DNA of 64,000 bases from Neelides folsomi (GCA_034687125.1 JAQGBZ010000026.1:186001-250000); one strand, 5' to 3'. Shown: positions 12,804 through 27,300, counted from the stretch's first letter. Notes: a model not told the origin generated them from the sequence alone. Numbers and translations are program-made.

Positions 12804-15142
12804 CATTACTTATCTGTAGTATACAGTCAATTATGTAATACGTTGTTTTAGATAATTTATTAGTTTTTTTATTCGCTCTATTTACAATTTTTAATTCATT
12901 TTAAGCTTATAAAATACTATATAGTAGTTTGTGGAATGCAGGTACAAATGATTATAACGTTACTTTATTAGTCAGATTGTAAAGGATTCAATTTTTAGGT
13001 AAATATTTTACAATAACTGTCGTTTATTCTGTAAGAGATAAGAAATATCTGTATATGCTGTGGAACTGTTTGTTTTAATGTAGAATCAGACAATGCATCT
13101 ATTTATTTAAGTAGTGAATACGTGAAAAGGAATGCAAAGTCGGTGTGAATTTTATTCACTTTCTTATCAGATGAATGAATAAATATTGAGCCGAATAACT
13201 GAATAACGAAAGGAAGAAATATTTATAAATAAAAGTCCATTAACTTTTCGTCTTCATCTCCTCATTGAGTCTGGGAGTTTGAGAGAAAGCATTTGAGTGC
13301 AAATTGTTTTCACATAAAAGCAAAGTCAAAGGAAGTTTCAATCATAGGAAACTAATGAAAATATATGCAAAGCATATATAAATACAAATGTATGTCGATA
13401 TACCAATATACCATATTTATTAGGGACGGAAGATTGCGTGCAGTTTGTATTATTTTCAAGTATCGGCTTTTATGACGCGTTCCTATCTTCTACAATGTAA
13501 TTTATATTATTTCCTATATTATTCACGGGTGTGCTGGGAGTTTCACGTATCTCATCATTTTGTTTATTTATGTTTTGGCAAGTGAGTCGAGAGGCGCCAG
13601 GCCCTTATCATTACGACGGCACTTATAATGAAAATTTACACACGGCCCCTCAACCCCTTCACTCAAAAAACAATCATCCATCCGGAGAAACACAAAACTT
13701 CCACCTCACTCTTTCCCATCTTTTTCAAACCCTAATAAACAATTTCTTAGGGCTCACCATCCAACAAATATATTGGATTTTCAAAGACACAAAGATGAGA
13801 TTTTAAAATGCACAGACTTTTTAATAAACAGATCTCACGGTAATAAATAACATATGATGTTATAAATTTTCCCCATTGCAGAAGTGCAATAACCATTCCT
13901 ATTCATTCCCAGACATCCATAATAATAATATCTCTTTCACTCACTCACATGTGAACTTATAATAAGAGAAGTTTCATCGCCACTTGAAACCTTTAAAAAC
14001 TTCAAACCCGTCAATTGGAAATTGCGTCTGCAGTCTGCATATGTGTGCAATAAGCAATAATACTTAAATGTGGTTATTCCCAGCACATTCAAATTCGCAT
14101 TTTTCTCACATCAAATTTTACTCCTTCTGGGTATTTGAATTAACAGTATTTGCAATGCTTTCGAATATTTAATATTTTTACAAACGGTTAATTAATCATA
14201 ATTTCATAGTGGCTTTCTTTAATGTTGTTCAAGTTATAAATAATAAATCAATCAAATAATTGATAGATATCGTTTCGATCATTAGGTTGCTTTAGATTGT
14301 TTAAACTAACATATTGCCAAAATATGATACTTTGAATTATTTATGTTATGATGAGATGTGAAGTGCTAAATGTGGTAATACAAGGATTCATATTGATGTC
14401 AGACAATTTAATCTGAATTAATCAGCAATTCGGATAATACATTTATTTAGAGAGCTCTCATATCTAAAGATTTCGAAGGAGGGAATTGGTGGAGTATATG
14501 CAAATTTAATGCCTTTACAACTACAAATTTTTGTTTGAAGAAGGATAAGATTTGAATTTGAGGTGAATTTGGCTCCAACTAACGACGCCTCGGTGACAGT
14601 CGGGGCGGTGTGGAGACAATCAAGGGGACTTTTGCGAAAAATATCAATCCAATTGAGTTCATCTCTATGAATTGAACAAAATAAATAACGCCGATTTGCC
14701 CACAAGTTTGGTCAAGTGTCCTTATGCCATTAAGCAATTAGTGTGCAAATAGTCAGATTACTTTCCCTACTATATATTTTCCCTAATACTCGTACTGTGT
14801 CGTACTACTTTTTATCCGTGTAACTGCGTATTTAAGTTCCCATTTATAACCACAAATGCCAATACTTCACTTTTATCATTCATTTAAGCTATCCACATAT
14901 GTGAATACTTATATATTTTTTCTATCGTATTTTCTTTCATATATATTATATTCAATAATTTATTTGATGAATGTTGTATCATATATAGTATATTTTAGTG
15001 TTTAAGAAAAATATCATAAATGTGCTCATACACGATCTAATTTCATAATAAATACTTATATGTATATTTATATAGATCCATTTACTAAATGTAATAAAAA
15101 TATATCGAGATTTCTGTGGCATTAAATAATTTAAAATAATCA
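12804..15142. other. non-coding, downstream flank of the SLC34 gene
   Basis: AT-rich sequence with small open frames (13531-13806 plus, 14418-14705 minus) that have no recognisable domain, and no splice pair I can join. The last few hundred bases before 15143 are probably 3' untranslated or intergenic DNA of the minus-strand phosphate transporter. Confidence 0.5.
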
Positions 15143-18100
15143 TCAGACTCTCGTTTGTTGTTGGCCGATTCCGTTACCTCCACGGGTAATTGATAAGGAT
15201 GAGTTGTCGCCAGTGACAAAAGCAAAGTTATCAATTCCTCCACAAGGACTTGACGACCCGCTGGATTTCATCCCAACCAAATCCGCGCTCTTCTCCTTCC
15301 CACAACAGGAGTTGGACGAAACCTTCATGATCACCATATCATAAGGTTCCAAACTCCTGAGCCAAATAGGCAAAAAATTCCAATTTCGCAATATGGCCGG
15401 CAAAGTGTCGCCCCAATACTTCTGTCCAATGTTGATCCCAATGACGAAGACAACGAGCAAACAGGCTGGGACGGCAAGGCAATAAAAGGCCACGAGCCCG
15501 AGAAGTGACAAGGCAAAGACGAAGAGCGGGAGGAGGAGGAACATCGTGACCAAATACACAACGGCGAACCAACGATATTTGGCCGTGATTCTTCCCAAGG
15601 CGGCCGCCATTGTAATGGGGAGCCTTGTGAGGGGAATGGGATAAAACAGCAAAATCCCTGTCATGTTGAAGAGGAAATGGCACAGGGCAATTTGGATCGA
15701 GAGTCGGAGATTTGGCCCATCGGCGGACAATGCGGCCAACATGGCTGTAGTGGTCGTTCCGAGGTTTGACCCTAGGGTCAAAGGGTATGCACGATCCAAG
15801 GTGATCATCCCGAGAGCGATGAGCGGCGTGAGGGCTGAAGTGAAGACGGAGGAAGATTGGACGAGGATTGTCATGAGAGCACCGATGCCCATGGCGAAGT
15901 AGCCAGTGAGGCATGGGAAATATGGAATGTTGGCATTTACTCCTCTTTGAACGGCTAAAGCCAATTTTCCTAAAAATCAATTAAAGTATTAATGGCTTCA
16001 TTAAGCCATTAAGCTCAAAATTTTAAAATAAATTAATTAAACACGTTAGGTTCAAATCACTAATGTGATACAATTTTTACTAATTATTAGATTAAAAGTG
16101 AAAACTTAAATAAGGTAATTATTAAAGTTAAAGTTAATTAGCAAGTAATTTGATAAATTACCTTTGAGTAATGAAGATAAAACTTTGACGAGTAGAATGA
16201 GGGATCCGCAGAGAATAACGAGAGAGAATATTAAAAGAATTAGCCCGAGTGTAAAGTCATCCAGGTCGAAGTAGTTAAAAAGGAATTGGCCTAAAATACG
16301 GCAAAATTTTTAATTAAATTCATGACAATTCTCAATAATGAGTCTTAATGGGCCAAACTCGGACCAATTCTAAACTTAAGGTAAGTTGCAGTACTTCAAA
16401 TTATTAAAGTTGAACAAAAGACATACATTTTTGAGGAATTATTTCAGTAGTATTTCCATCAACGATTGTTCTGTTGCACCAAACATTGAGGAGTCGCGCG
16501 TCGTCGTAAGCTGGATCTTTTAATGACCAACCAATGATCACCTTTTTGTTAATCTAGAAAAAATTAAGTTTACAAGACCATAATTTTTTCATACCAATTT
16601 ATATTTTTATTCGAAGTTGAAACCTAAAAAATTAATGAAAATTATTTTATTTTATTAAATTATTTTAATTTATTTTATTCATCGGTTTTTATTCATGTTT
16701 TGGAAAATGAGTCGAGAGTAATTTGATCACTTTTATTTATGTATGTTTGAAGATATTATAAATTTTTTATTTTAAATTGAAACAAATGTAAATCATTGCG
16801 AAAATTGGAAAGAAACTCTTGACTTGGTTTGGGGATAAATGAGAAGGAGAATGAAAACTTTCCTAAAAGTGTCTCAAGGTCCCCGAGATTTCCTTTAAAC
16901 TCGCGTCCAAAACTTTCTCTTTTCCTGCTTTGACTTTACATGAGGATTGAAATAGGAATTTAAGTATTTTTCAATGGTTTTCAATGGAGGCTGACAAAGG
17001 TTGCTTCCAAAATATAAATAACCATTTAAAACGATTAATTTTATAGGAAACATTTTTTTACCTGGATTATTAATTGTGTGAAGGGTTTTGTAATCCTTGA
17101 GAGGATTTGGATTTCTCCACCTTTCTGCGCCTTCAGTTCAAAACAGTCCATAATTGCTGTCGTAGTCACTTCCAAATAACCTACAAATACAAATTATTTC
17201 TCATGAAGACACAATTTGGGTTTTTGAGTGAACTTTTATATAAATGAAATTTATGTAACTGGTTCTAAATAAAAGTTTATTTCATAGGAGCACTTTTGTA
17301 TGTTATTTATATAAGTAATTATTTATTATTGTCTTATTTGTAATTACCAGTACAAACTTCTAGAGTGAGGAGCGACGTTACAGTTAATAAATTAAACATG
17401 TCATGTAAAACGGCTCCTCCAAATGCCCGCTCGAAATCCGCCCTATTGGTCATGTGAGTTAAAGCTACAATTGTGTTGGTCACAGATGTTCCCAAATTAG
17501 CACCCATAACGATTGGAATCGCTGTCTTGAGAGAAAACACTGCAAAATGAATGAAATTATTATAAGATTACGTTTTTAATTAAATTCATTATTCAAAATG
17601 GTAATTTTACATCCAGAAGAAACCATTGACACAACAATGGAAGTTGAAGTCGATGAACTTTGAACAGCAACAGTGACCAAAATACCAATCATCATACCTT
17701 ATGAAAACCAAACAAAACCAAATGAGCTCCAAGTATAAAATATCTTATGTTTAAACATTTATAATTTCAAAAAGATAAAGGTAGGAAAAAATAAATGTTT
17801 TGTACAAATCAAACTTACCAACAATTGGGTTATTCAATAGTTCTGTTTGTAAAACCTCTCCTAATAAAAATGTAAATTTGAGTGTTTATATTTAAATAGG
17901 CAAATGCTTGAATACATTTAATGTTTACATCATTTGGTAATATTCGTAATATTTTCTTACCTGCAGCTTTTCCAGCAATTAACCTAAACGAATCGCTCAG
18001 GAATCCCAAAGAGCAGATAAAAAAATAGAGGAATCCCAAAATCCCGAATATTTTTAAAGTGTAATTCAAATAGCGTCCTTTCCCCTCTTCATCTTCGTTT

Positions 18101-18361
18101 TCTATTCAATTTTTTATAAATTACAAATTAAAGATTTATTTTAATAATATAAAAAAGTTTCCAATGATCAGGGAGTTAAAAGTTAATTAAAGTTAACTTA
18201 CTAAATGTTTCTGGAACACTAATACTAACACTCTTTTCTATTTTTTCTTCTTCTGGTTGAGTCCTCAAGACCAAATCCATTTTGATTTCTCCATTTGGAA
18301 CATTGGAAGTTATCACAGAATCGAAGACTGGCGGATCTTCGCTTTTATTTCTTTCGTTCAT
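15143..18361 (-). CDS. SLC34: Na+-dependent phosphate cotransporter, SLC34 (NaPi-II) family
   Basis: A plasma-membrane symporter that takes up inorganic phosphate with sodium. Nine exons join in frame: 18361-18202, 18101-17961, 17860-17819, 17697-17611, 17539-17348, 17180-17062, 16553-16427, 16290-16162 and 15969-15143, giving 607 aa, the usual family length. Both inverted halves carry the signature QSSS (residues 127-130, QSSSTSTS; and 370-373, QSSSVFTS), each followed by a GxNxGT block (GANLGTSVTN and GSNLGTTTT). Exon 2 has the family's FLSDSFRLIAGKAAG start of the first half. The loop between halves (exons 6-7) has NRT and NTT glycosylation sites and a cysteine, as in vertebrate NaPi-II. 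The tail has a double cysteine (SCCGKEK) and ends in TRV, a class I PDZ ligand comparable to the TRL end of mammalian NaPi-IIa. The start is the first ATG of the open frame; an upstream untranslated exon is possible. Confidence 0.95.
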
Positions 18362-20476
18362 TTTGTCAATTGAACTGATAATTGGAACAGTGCTTATTTA
18401 TTTAAACAAAAGTAACGTACAACGAAATTCATCAATTAAATAACAAGAACTGAAAGTTCCTATTAAATGTCGAAAAGTATAAATGGAATAAACTGTATTT
18501 AAAATAAATACAATTTGTGGGAGGAATAAGATCTAGTATTAGTTAAATAAGGCGATATTTAATATTTGAATATAAAAATAAAAAGTAATGTGGGATTAAA
18601 TCACGGGGGTTCACGGGTTTTGACTTTTGGTTTTGGAAGACATTGTTGGTGTCTTCATTTTTGCCTTCTCGCTTGAGACGACTCTCGGTGAATGAAAAGG
18701 GTTGAGGCGCTCCTTTGTTTTTCTCTAATTTGTAAACATGTTTAACAATTAGTAGGACAATTTCCAATCTTTCCCCCTCGGGGCATCATTTGCATATCCT
18801 ATTCACTAATATTCAAATTATTCGCATGCGAGTCATACAAATAGAAAGAGCATTCAAACACAATAAACTCAACATATACAAAATTAGACTTATTGTCAGA
18901 CAACTTTAGCTAATATTGTACTATATGTTTTAATGAGAATTTGTTAATTAATTAATTTATTCATATCCTATTATTCATCAAACTGCACTGATTTTAACAT
19001 GATGAATTTTTACAAAATAATGAAAGAAATTGAATGAATTCTCTACTGCAATTTAGCTTAAGCGATTTTGCCTTTGAGACTGAATTGAATGAATGCGATA
19101 GTGAATGATAAAGGATTCAAGATATCAAATGTTCACTCAAAGGTGAACAAATCTTTAAGAGATTAAAGACACGTTTAGCATTTGAAATGATCCATCCTTC
19201 AGGTTCAAGTGGTTTTTTGCCAAATATTATCTATCGAACCAATCAAAAAAACTACTTCGCTATATCAAACCTTATGTTCTTGTTCTACATTTGCATAATT
19301 TTATTTGTATTTGTTATATTCAATCTTGATGGTTCATCTATGGATGTAACAAATTGTATTTTTATAAGTTTGTATATTCCTATATTTCCTTTACTCACTC
19401 AAAAGAATTTCCTTGTAATAAACGTATAAACATGAGCAATTAAGGTAAAAGTATATATACTGCTTGTACTTGCAGAGTACTTATAAGTACTTATATTGAG
19501 AGTTACGTGAGGAAAATGATCAATGATTGGCGAATAAATTGTTCATTCAAAGAAATTGCATTTTCCTTTTTTATTGATTGATTTCTGAATACTTCTTATA
19601 AATAAAGTCATTCCTCATCTACAGATATGTGTGTACACATATCAGTAATTATGAAATACCTCACAAATATAGCATATAATTGATATTGACATCAATGACA
19701 TAGAAGTTTATTGAACTTCCTCTTACATTTAGTTAATCTTAATTAGAGTCTAAAATCCCTTTAGCTGTTATATATTTGAGATTTTAAATATTTCATAGTG
19801 TTGTAAAATATACATACATAAGAAATATGGTATAATAGGGAATTAAAAAATAATGTATATTAAGGAATTTATGTATGCTAAAATATAGGCATTTGGAAAT
19901 AAAAATGTGTTGTTATAAAGAATGAATTTTTCTAAATCACCTGAATTGCAATGTCGATAAATGAATGTAAGAGAGATGAACAGATTAAACTTGATTGACG
20001 ATTGATCAGATAAAATATTAACACTTATTCAAACACGCTTTCAAAATTTAATGTGTTCCACATTTCCATTTACTAATAAACTAATAATACATCTCAATGT
20101 ATTTATTATATCCACTTCCACATAACTGTGTATCTACGTATTAGGGATAGCTTAATGTTAAAAAAAACTTTAGATGGAAAATTAAGTATATTGTAATTAT
20201 AATTAAAAGAATAAATTAATAAGAACACAAGTGCATCAATTGCTAATAAATAATAAACAAAAAACATTTAGCTATTTATTACTCAATTATGTATGTATGC
20301 TATCCTCTACATCTATGGTACAGTGATAAGTACGCTTATAAATAATTTAAATACATGGTATAAATAATGTAAGTGTAAACAAATAAATTAAAAATCCGAA
20401 AATAAGCTCCATTAAACTCCGCCACTAAGTAAATGTTAAATAAAGTTGTTGAATGAATAACAAGTATTTTGCTCAC

Positions 20477-20679
20477 CTCAATTAAAACTCGTCGAGTGTT
20501 TGTCCATGTTGGAGAACCGCAAAATGATTCATGAAAATCATTTTGACGAAATTCCTCCGACTCAAGGACTCCTACCCCAAGTGGAGTGTGGAGTTTACCC
20601 TTGGCAAACAAACTTCACCCAAAGGAACTCGACCAGCACCAGAAGCCCAATTCGATAAACAATTAGGACCCGCTCCCAT
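20477..20679 (-). CDS. possible coding exon(s), unknown product
   Basis: On the minus strand an ATG at 20679 opens a 35-codon frame (MGAGPNCLSNWASGAGRVP). In a second frame, a stretch reading LGVGVLESEEFRQNDF then TWTNTRRVLIE runs straight into a strong donor (GAG|gtgagc at 20476). The two frames are not continuous; a short intron or a sequence change would be needed to join them. The composition is clearly richer in G+C than its flanks. No family was recognised. Confidence 0.2.
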
Positions 20680-21122
20680 CTTCTCTATTTACCAAAAGTA
20701 AGGTGTAGTTTCGTTTTGTTTTGCTTATTCACAACCTCTGACTTTCCTCATTTAGTAGCCTCGAACAAAGGGAGAACCTCCGCATTCCAAATTCAAGACG
20801 TCAATGAAGGAATGTTTGTAAACACAGAGGCTGAAACGGATAATCAGGAGAGTTGAAATTGTAAGGCACTGATGCAACTCATCACCAGAATCACATGATT
20901 GATAAGCAGGAGGCGAAAGGCCGCTCTGCTACCTACAATGCCCGCCTCGTGACTCCCATCGATCCCCGACTCTTACGTTTTTCGGGGATTCGGGGTCTTC
21001 GGAGTGAAAGCCGCTTTCTCCTTACGCCCCCAATTCGCGCTATTTGTATCTTTTTCCTATGACGTCGACGAACCAAAGGACCATTCCAGAGAACGGAATT
21101 CAAGGTGTACAATTCCATATAA

Positions 21123-21180
21123 TTCAGGTATACTATACTGGTATACAGGTACTATACAGGTATACTACACTATACTGATA
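21123..21180. repeat. TATAC-rich short tandem repeat
   Basis: Degenerate repetition of ggtatac/actatac units within about 60 bp, inside the non-coding desert. It looks like a simple-sequence expansion and has no visible coding role. Confidence 0.6.
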
Positions 21181-24133
21181 AAGAATACTTGATCTAACTA
21201 ACGATACTAATTATATGAACATAGCAGTAATGCGTATTATCTAAATAACTATTGTAATTGTATATGTTGGTATATTAAGCATATTAATGTAACATTTAAA
21301 AACACATTTGACTTAAGGAGATATGCAAATTGCGTCATTTATATAAAATTTCTTGATCTATATTGCCAATTTCTGTTCATAAATAGAATACTTTTTATTT
21401 ATTTATTCACGACAAAGAATAAATTTTATGGATCGAAGGTAATGGGACGTGTTGTGAGAAAATGAACCTTTGTTCATTTGATTAATGAAATTGGTGAAGT
21501 TTGAATTGACTCGAATCAGGCAATTATATTTTACTGAAATGTTATTAAAAAAATTTTTGTAAAAATATAAAAGAATGCTGATTGAAAGTGTATATTTTCA
21601 CATTTACTATTAATTGCATAAATTTTTTATTCATAATTCAATAATTCAAATATTTTAATTTCATCATTTCTGGAATACTATTCATGTAATAGTGAAAAGG
21701 GTTTTATGAAAGCCATCAGTTGTTTATTCATGACATGAGAATAAGGGCTGCATGAAACTTATTGGGAATTGTTCCAAGAGCATATTCTTTCCCATAACGA
21801 AAATGTTGATGTCGTCTCAACTTCATTTACATCAAGTTGTAAACTTTTAAACTCCCCATCTCCTCAAGCTTCTTTTAACTTTCCCCTTCCAATGTTAAAA
21901 AACAAATGTCGGGATGAATATCACAATATTTCTTTTTATGGCGGAAATACATTACATAAAATAAAAATAATTCATTTGCTTATTCCGCATATACAGGAAG
22001 GAATATGTAACATGCAAAAAATTATATTTAAAGTTGTTTATTTTTAAATAATATTTGTTTATTAATAAAATACTAGTATATAGGTAAATTACTCATAGAT
22101 TGGTCTAGCCTTCTTAGCCTATTTTGTAATACATACCTAAATAAAAAATATTTAAATAATTTAATTAGTTTTTCTCAATTTTCTGCACATATTTTGTATT
22201 CAACACTTTACTTCCTCATGAGCTCCAAGAGCTCCACTTTAAGTGGGGAAACTTATTTTAAACACTCGCCCTTTCCCCATTTCCCAGCTTCTTTGCTACT
22301 CCTCAATGTGTCGAAAGTTCTTGAAGGTTTTTGGAGATTTTGGAGGCCTTACGTAGAGGTTCATTGAATTTACCCGGGATTTAGTTGAGGAATTCGTATG
22401 GGAGAAGGTTTGGAGTGTTCTTCACATCCTGATTGACAATTCTCTCACGGAGTTCCAAACTTTCGACCAACCCGCCGTCGGGAAAGAAGAAAAACTTTCC
22501 TCGTCTTGACTCGTTTTGTCCGAGATTTGGGAAAAAGGGGAGTTTGAATTGGGGTGGCCAACGGCTCTTTCCATATTGAACACACCAAATTGACAATCTT
22601 TGTGCAATCATGGAAGGACGAGGGTTTAAGATCCCATATCGGTCACTTCATTCAATTTCCCTCATCTTCCTTTCATCATCTCGTCTCATCAGGAGTGGAA
22701 ATAGCCCTCCAAATCATTTCCTTTTTTTCTCACACACCCTCCTATTCATCCCCTTCCTTTTTGTCATTTAAAGAGAAAATTGGACCGGATTTTAGAGAAA
22801 ACTTGAATTTCAAATAAAAATTTACCATTTTTTCTTACCAAAATTCTTACTATTCTTAGGTATAACCATTTATATAGCATTTCTTTATACATAATATTTA
22901 TATTACATGAATAAATATTTATTTCAAAATAAAAATTTTGATTAAATTTTTGAATTTAATTTAAATCCATATTAATATTTTAAATTGGATTTATTAATAG
23001 ACATATGTGATTAATATAATTACAGTAGCAGCATGATTCCTGTTGTGAAAAGAGGTATTTTAAGCATTGTTGAAATTTTATTCAAGTTTATAAATATGAC
23101 GAAATAAGTTATTTTTTATCAATTCCGATTTCCTCAGACCTCGAAGGTGTCAGTATTAAATTGTGGCTTTTGGGTTCAACCTGGAGATGAAATAAAAGTG
23201 TAAATGAGTGTTTCCCTCCGGGAGGTGAGAAAAAAGGCTCGAGCCTTTCCTTCTTAAAATTGAATTGTGGAGAAGGCCTGAAAGTTTTAACCTCATTCAA
23301 CCTCATTCCCTTGTAATATTCAATATTCTCCCTTCCCCGCCCTTTCCCACCTAACACACTTCACACGCTCAAAGGGATGAAGGAGAATTGCGAAGAGTTT
23401 AAGCTCCTTTTCTTTTTTCCACCCCCTTTCCGCCTTAATCCTTATAAATCGCTAGAGAATTGAATCTCCGACTCTGAACCGACTGAACCCCAATCAACTC
23501 CTCCTTTTGTCCCCACACGGCAGACTCAATGGAAACATCCATTCCGACAAAACACTTTTTTCCCTTTTCTACTTTCACTTATTCTTCAGTCTTCAGAGGA
23601 AATTCCCACATCTGCATTTTGATACTGTGCTTAAGACGCTTAAGTATCTACCAGACCACTTTTTTGTTTCATGGCTTTGCATATATTATAATATCATAAC
23701 TTTTCAACTTCAGCTCACAGTTTTTTAAACTTTAGATGTTCATAAATATGGTACATAGTATAGGAGCCATATACTGAAACATATATTCATACATATTTAA
23801 GTGTATATACAGTAGTACATTATATACTTGGGAAATTCAGATGAGTTTTTGAGCTTATAAAGAAAAGGTTCAAGAAAAGTTAAATCTGTGACAGTATGAA
23901 ATTTAATCCTTTTAAAACCCCTACAATATTCACTTAAAATACATTTTCCCTTTTAATTTTGAAGGAAGAATTATGAAGGAGGGAATTGTGGAAAAAATGT
24001 ATTATTTATGGAAATGATTGATATCGACTGAGAGGGAGCGTGAATGCAAATGATGCGTAAAAGATCCGAGTGAGGAATAATGGAAGGAGATGCAGATGGA
24101 AGGGGAAAGCAATAAATAATTTCTTATCCGAAG

Positions 24134-24343
24134 GTGACCGTCAAAGATCCTCCTTCAGGGAAGTTCCATTTCCCCATTTGGACTCCATTTGGGAGCATAT
24201 TCAAAGAGGAGTTTGGGTAGAACCGGGCCAAGTCGGAGCAGATCCAGACTCAATTCCCACTCAAATTCAATTATTAATTCAGGAGATAGAGGGGATGAAA
24301 AATGGGCGAATCGTCGGCGGATTCCTCAAACTTCCTCTCCGAG
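24134..24343 (+). CDS. possible orphan exon, unknown product
   Basis: A 70-codon open stretch lies between a possible acceptor (ttatccgaag, ending 24133) and a good donor (CGAG|gtgaga at 24344). The translated peptide looks protein-like, mixing hydrophobic and charged residues: PFPHLDSIWEHIQRGVWVEP, then a helical-looking LLIQEIEGMKNGR and GGFLKLPLR. The frame stays open upstream to 24070 but has no convincing ATG. No family was recognised and no partner exon with matching phase was found within a few kilobases. It is one of the better coding candidates in the desert. Confidence 0.25.
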
Positions 24344-27300
24344 GTGAGATTGAATGAGGAGGAACTCATTAAGGGCTTAATGACTCCCTCCACTCATTGT
24401 CTTCCACCCTATCTGATCGAAGGGTGGAGGATGAAGGGTTAAGCAAAGCAGAAAGAGATAACTGAGAGGAATCCACTCTAAAGATTCCTTTGTCCTTCTT
24501 CTTATGTTCGGAAGGAATGGAAAACAGGCTTCTGGTTTATTAACAGAAATTAGTAATTAGCAATGAATTTTGTACGTTTCTCATTTATGTTCTTCATTTG
24601 TTCTTGTTTATTTACATATTTTTTATAATTTTATAAAACTGTCTATAATTGAAACTGTTAGTTCTGATATAAAATATTCAATTATTTTAATTTTATATTT
24701 TGTTAAAAAATATATTGAATACCGCTTATTGGTTAACTTTTCAGTTTTGCCAATTTTGGGATCTCATTTTGGTTTATTTGGTTTATTTTATATTTGATTG
24801 GGTTTATTTCTCTGCGTGATTGTGGTGATTTGCGGTAAGTTTTGGTGAATGTATCATTTTCAAGCTGAGGACCGTCGGTGGTTTGACAATTGACAATGGT
24901 TGCTCTTCCCCTGATAAGGAATTTTGAGGGAGCGGGCGGGTGTTGAGTAATGGTAATAATCGGATTATGAGTCTCGGGTCGGGCTCCGGTGGGGAAGAGA
25001 TATAGAAATGAGGCCTTCAATATGACGTTGGGGAGGATAAGGAGCTTTTGCATAAGGGCCCAGAGAAAAGAATACATTACGCTCGGAAAGAGGAAGAAGG
25101 AACAATAAATTAAATGACTCCATCGCCCGATGCAAAAATTTCCCCCTTTTCTTTACCATAGAAGAATAATTCCTTATTCTTTTCACTTTCACTTTTTATA
25201 TCCAATTCTCATATTTATACAAGTCATATATACATATTTGTGTTTCTTGTATGCCATATTAAAAGTACTGATATAAAGTATAGTAATATAAACTGAATCT
25301 AAATATTATACAAAATGTAAGCATTATATTGAATGTACTCATGGAGGATTATTTGCTATATCATTTTACACATTCTTGAACAAAATGCATATCATACCCA
25401 AATATATTTATTACGAGTATGAACGAGTATGTATGGTATGTTCCAGTATAGAAATATCTATGTGTGTGATATAAGATATGAAAGATATATAGAGGTGACT
25501 GAGGATGGTAATACTTTTGAATAGTTTTTTTAGATATAATTTCCCATTTTGCTCCTCTTGTGTGGAGAAGTATGTAAAAAGTGTATGAAATATATGAAAG
25601 AAAAGAGTTGAGGTTTTCCCCTGATTTGCATCGAGTCCGATGGATTTCGGGGCAGGAGCCGTTCCGAGCTATGAAATATGTCCGGCCATTATGAAGAGAT
25701 GTAAGTTGGGGAACAATTTTCTGGCGTAAATATGGCCCTCGCCCAGCATATTTGCATAAATATGTCTTTTCTCGATCTATCAAAGTGATGAAATGAGGAT
25801 GAGGTCTCTTTCTTCCCCCCATCCTCGTATTTCCTCCTTCGACACTCTGCATTCCCAAAACCATCCATTCACACAATCCGCACAATTCCACCAAACCGAC
25901 TCCATTTCACAAGCGAACAAAGAGAAAATAAAATTTCACTTCTCCAAATTTCCCTTCAACCCTCCCTCTGCAAACTGCCCGTTTGATTTCATGGGAATTT
26001 TCAATTACCACCTTCATTCTATTATTTTTAACATTCTTTTTTTACAAATTCATTTTCTGTAAATTTCATTCATTTAAATATAACAATAAAGACGCATAAA
26101 AAATAAAATAATTATTTTAAATAAAAACATTTACCATTATAATTTTAGGTCAAAAATTCGTTTTAGCAATGTTATATTGGTAATATAACTATTTAGTATT
26201 TACAATTAATTATTTATTGGGAATTAAATATTGAAAATATTTACTTTCTTTTTAATATGAAGATGAGTTGAAGTGTTTTGACAGACTTTTGGCATTTGTT
26301 CTCATTCATAATCATAATGCTGGTTTTGGGTTTTATAGACATCTCCTGCCTTCCTCCCATCCTAATAAAAGTTGAAATCGTAAAATTTTATGATTTTCTT
26401 ATACGGGCGAAAACCCTCTCGACATTTTACTGCACCATTCCTCATCTACATAGCGTCAACCCTCGTCATAAATGCCTTTTTCGCTTCAACTTCCCAATTC
26501 CTCCACCTTTACCCAATTCAAAGAATTTCCCACTCCGATTGCAGAATAACACATTGAAAACTCTCCGTTTTTTCCTAAGCTCAAATTCATCTTTAACTTT
26601 TTATTAGAATTTTATTTCTCCGAATTTAATTCTTGTTCTTAACAAAGAAAAATCAAATTTTTTAACCGCATAATCCAAAAAACTAAATATTGCATAAAAC
26701 TCACCACGGTTCATAAATTGTAAAATTTAGGATCGTTGGATTATTGTACGTTATATCAAAATAGTCAAAATACTTATGTACTTATAATACTATTTTATTA
26801 CTTATACTGTTCGTATAATTGAAGACGAATGTTTATATTTATAAGATTTGCAAGATGATGGACGTTGACTCATTTCCCTAATGATTTCCAAAGACTCTCT
26901 GACATCTTTTCTCGTCCTTGATGATCGACGGGGCTTGGGTTTGAATTGAAAGATTCCTCCGTCAAATTCGGCGTGATGAAGTGTGAGGGTAAGTGGGGCT
27001 GACGGGACATTAGCATAAAAGGCCCAAATTCACATTACATCTCTACATCTCATTCCTTTCCTATTAAATCCGGCCCTCCAGTAATGTAATGGATGATTGT
27101 GCTATTTCGCAAGGGAGGGAAATATGGGGAAAGCATATAGAACTCCCGCACCCGAGTGGAAATGAGTGATTCTTACGAAGAACTCTCCGGTTGTTCTCTC
27201 CACTTCCCCATCCATCAACATCTCATCTCCTCCGTCGATCAATCCTAGAGATTTGAATCCCACAAACACTCAAACTCATCTTCTCATCACACTCACAGAG

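Noticed and set aside
15331-15980. Long open frames in other phases over SLC34 exon 9
   Set aside because: Shadows of the GC-richer real exon, which has unmistakable family motifs in its own frame.
13555-16720. Shared words (atgttttgg...gagtcgagag) near 13570 and 16695 as a dispersed repeat
   Set aside because: The match is only about 25 bp with mismatches and no boundaries, too short to call a repeat family.
25361-25894. 177-codon open frame on the minus strand
   Set aside because: Composition follows local AT-rich repeats (Tyr/His/Ile runs) and it has no domain, no natural start and overlaps non-coding-looking sequence.
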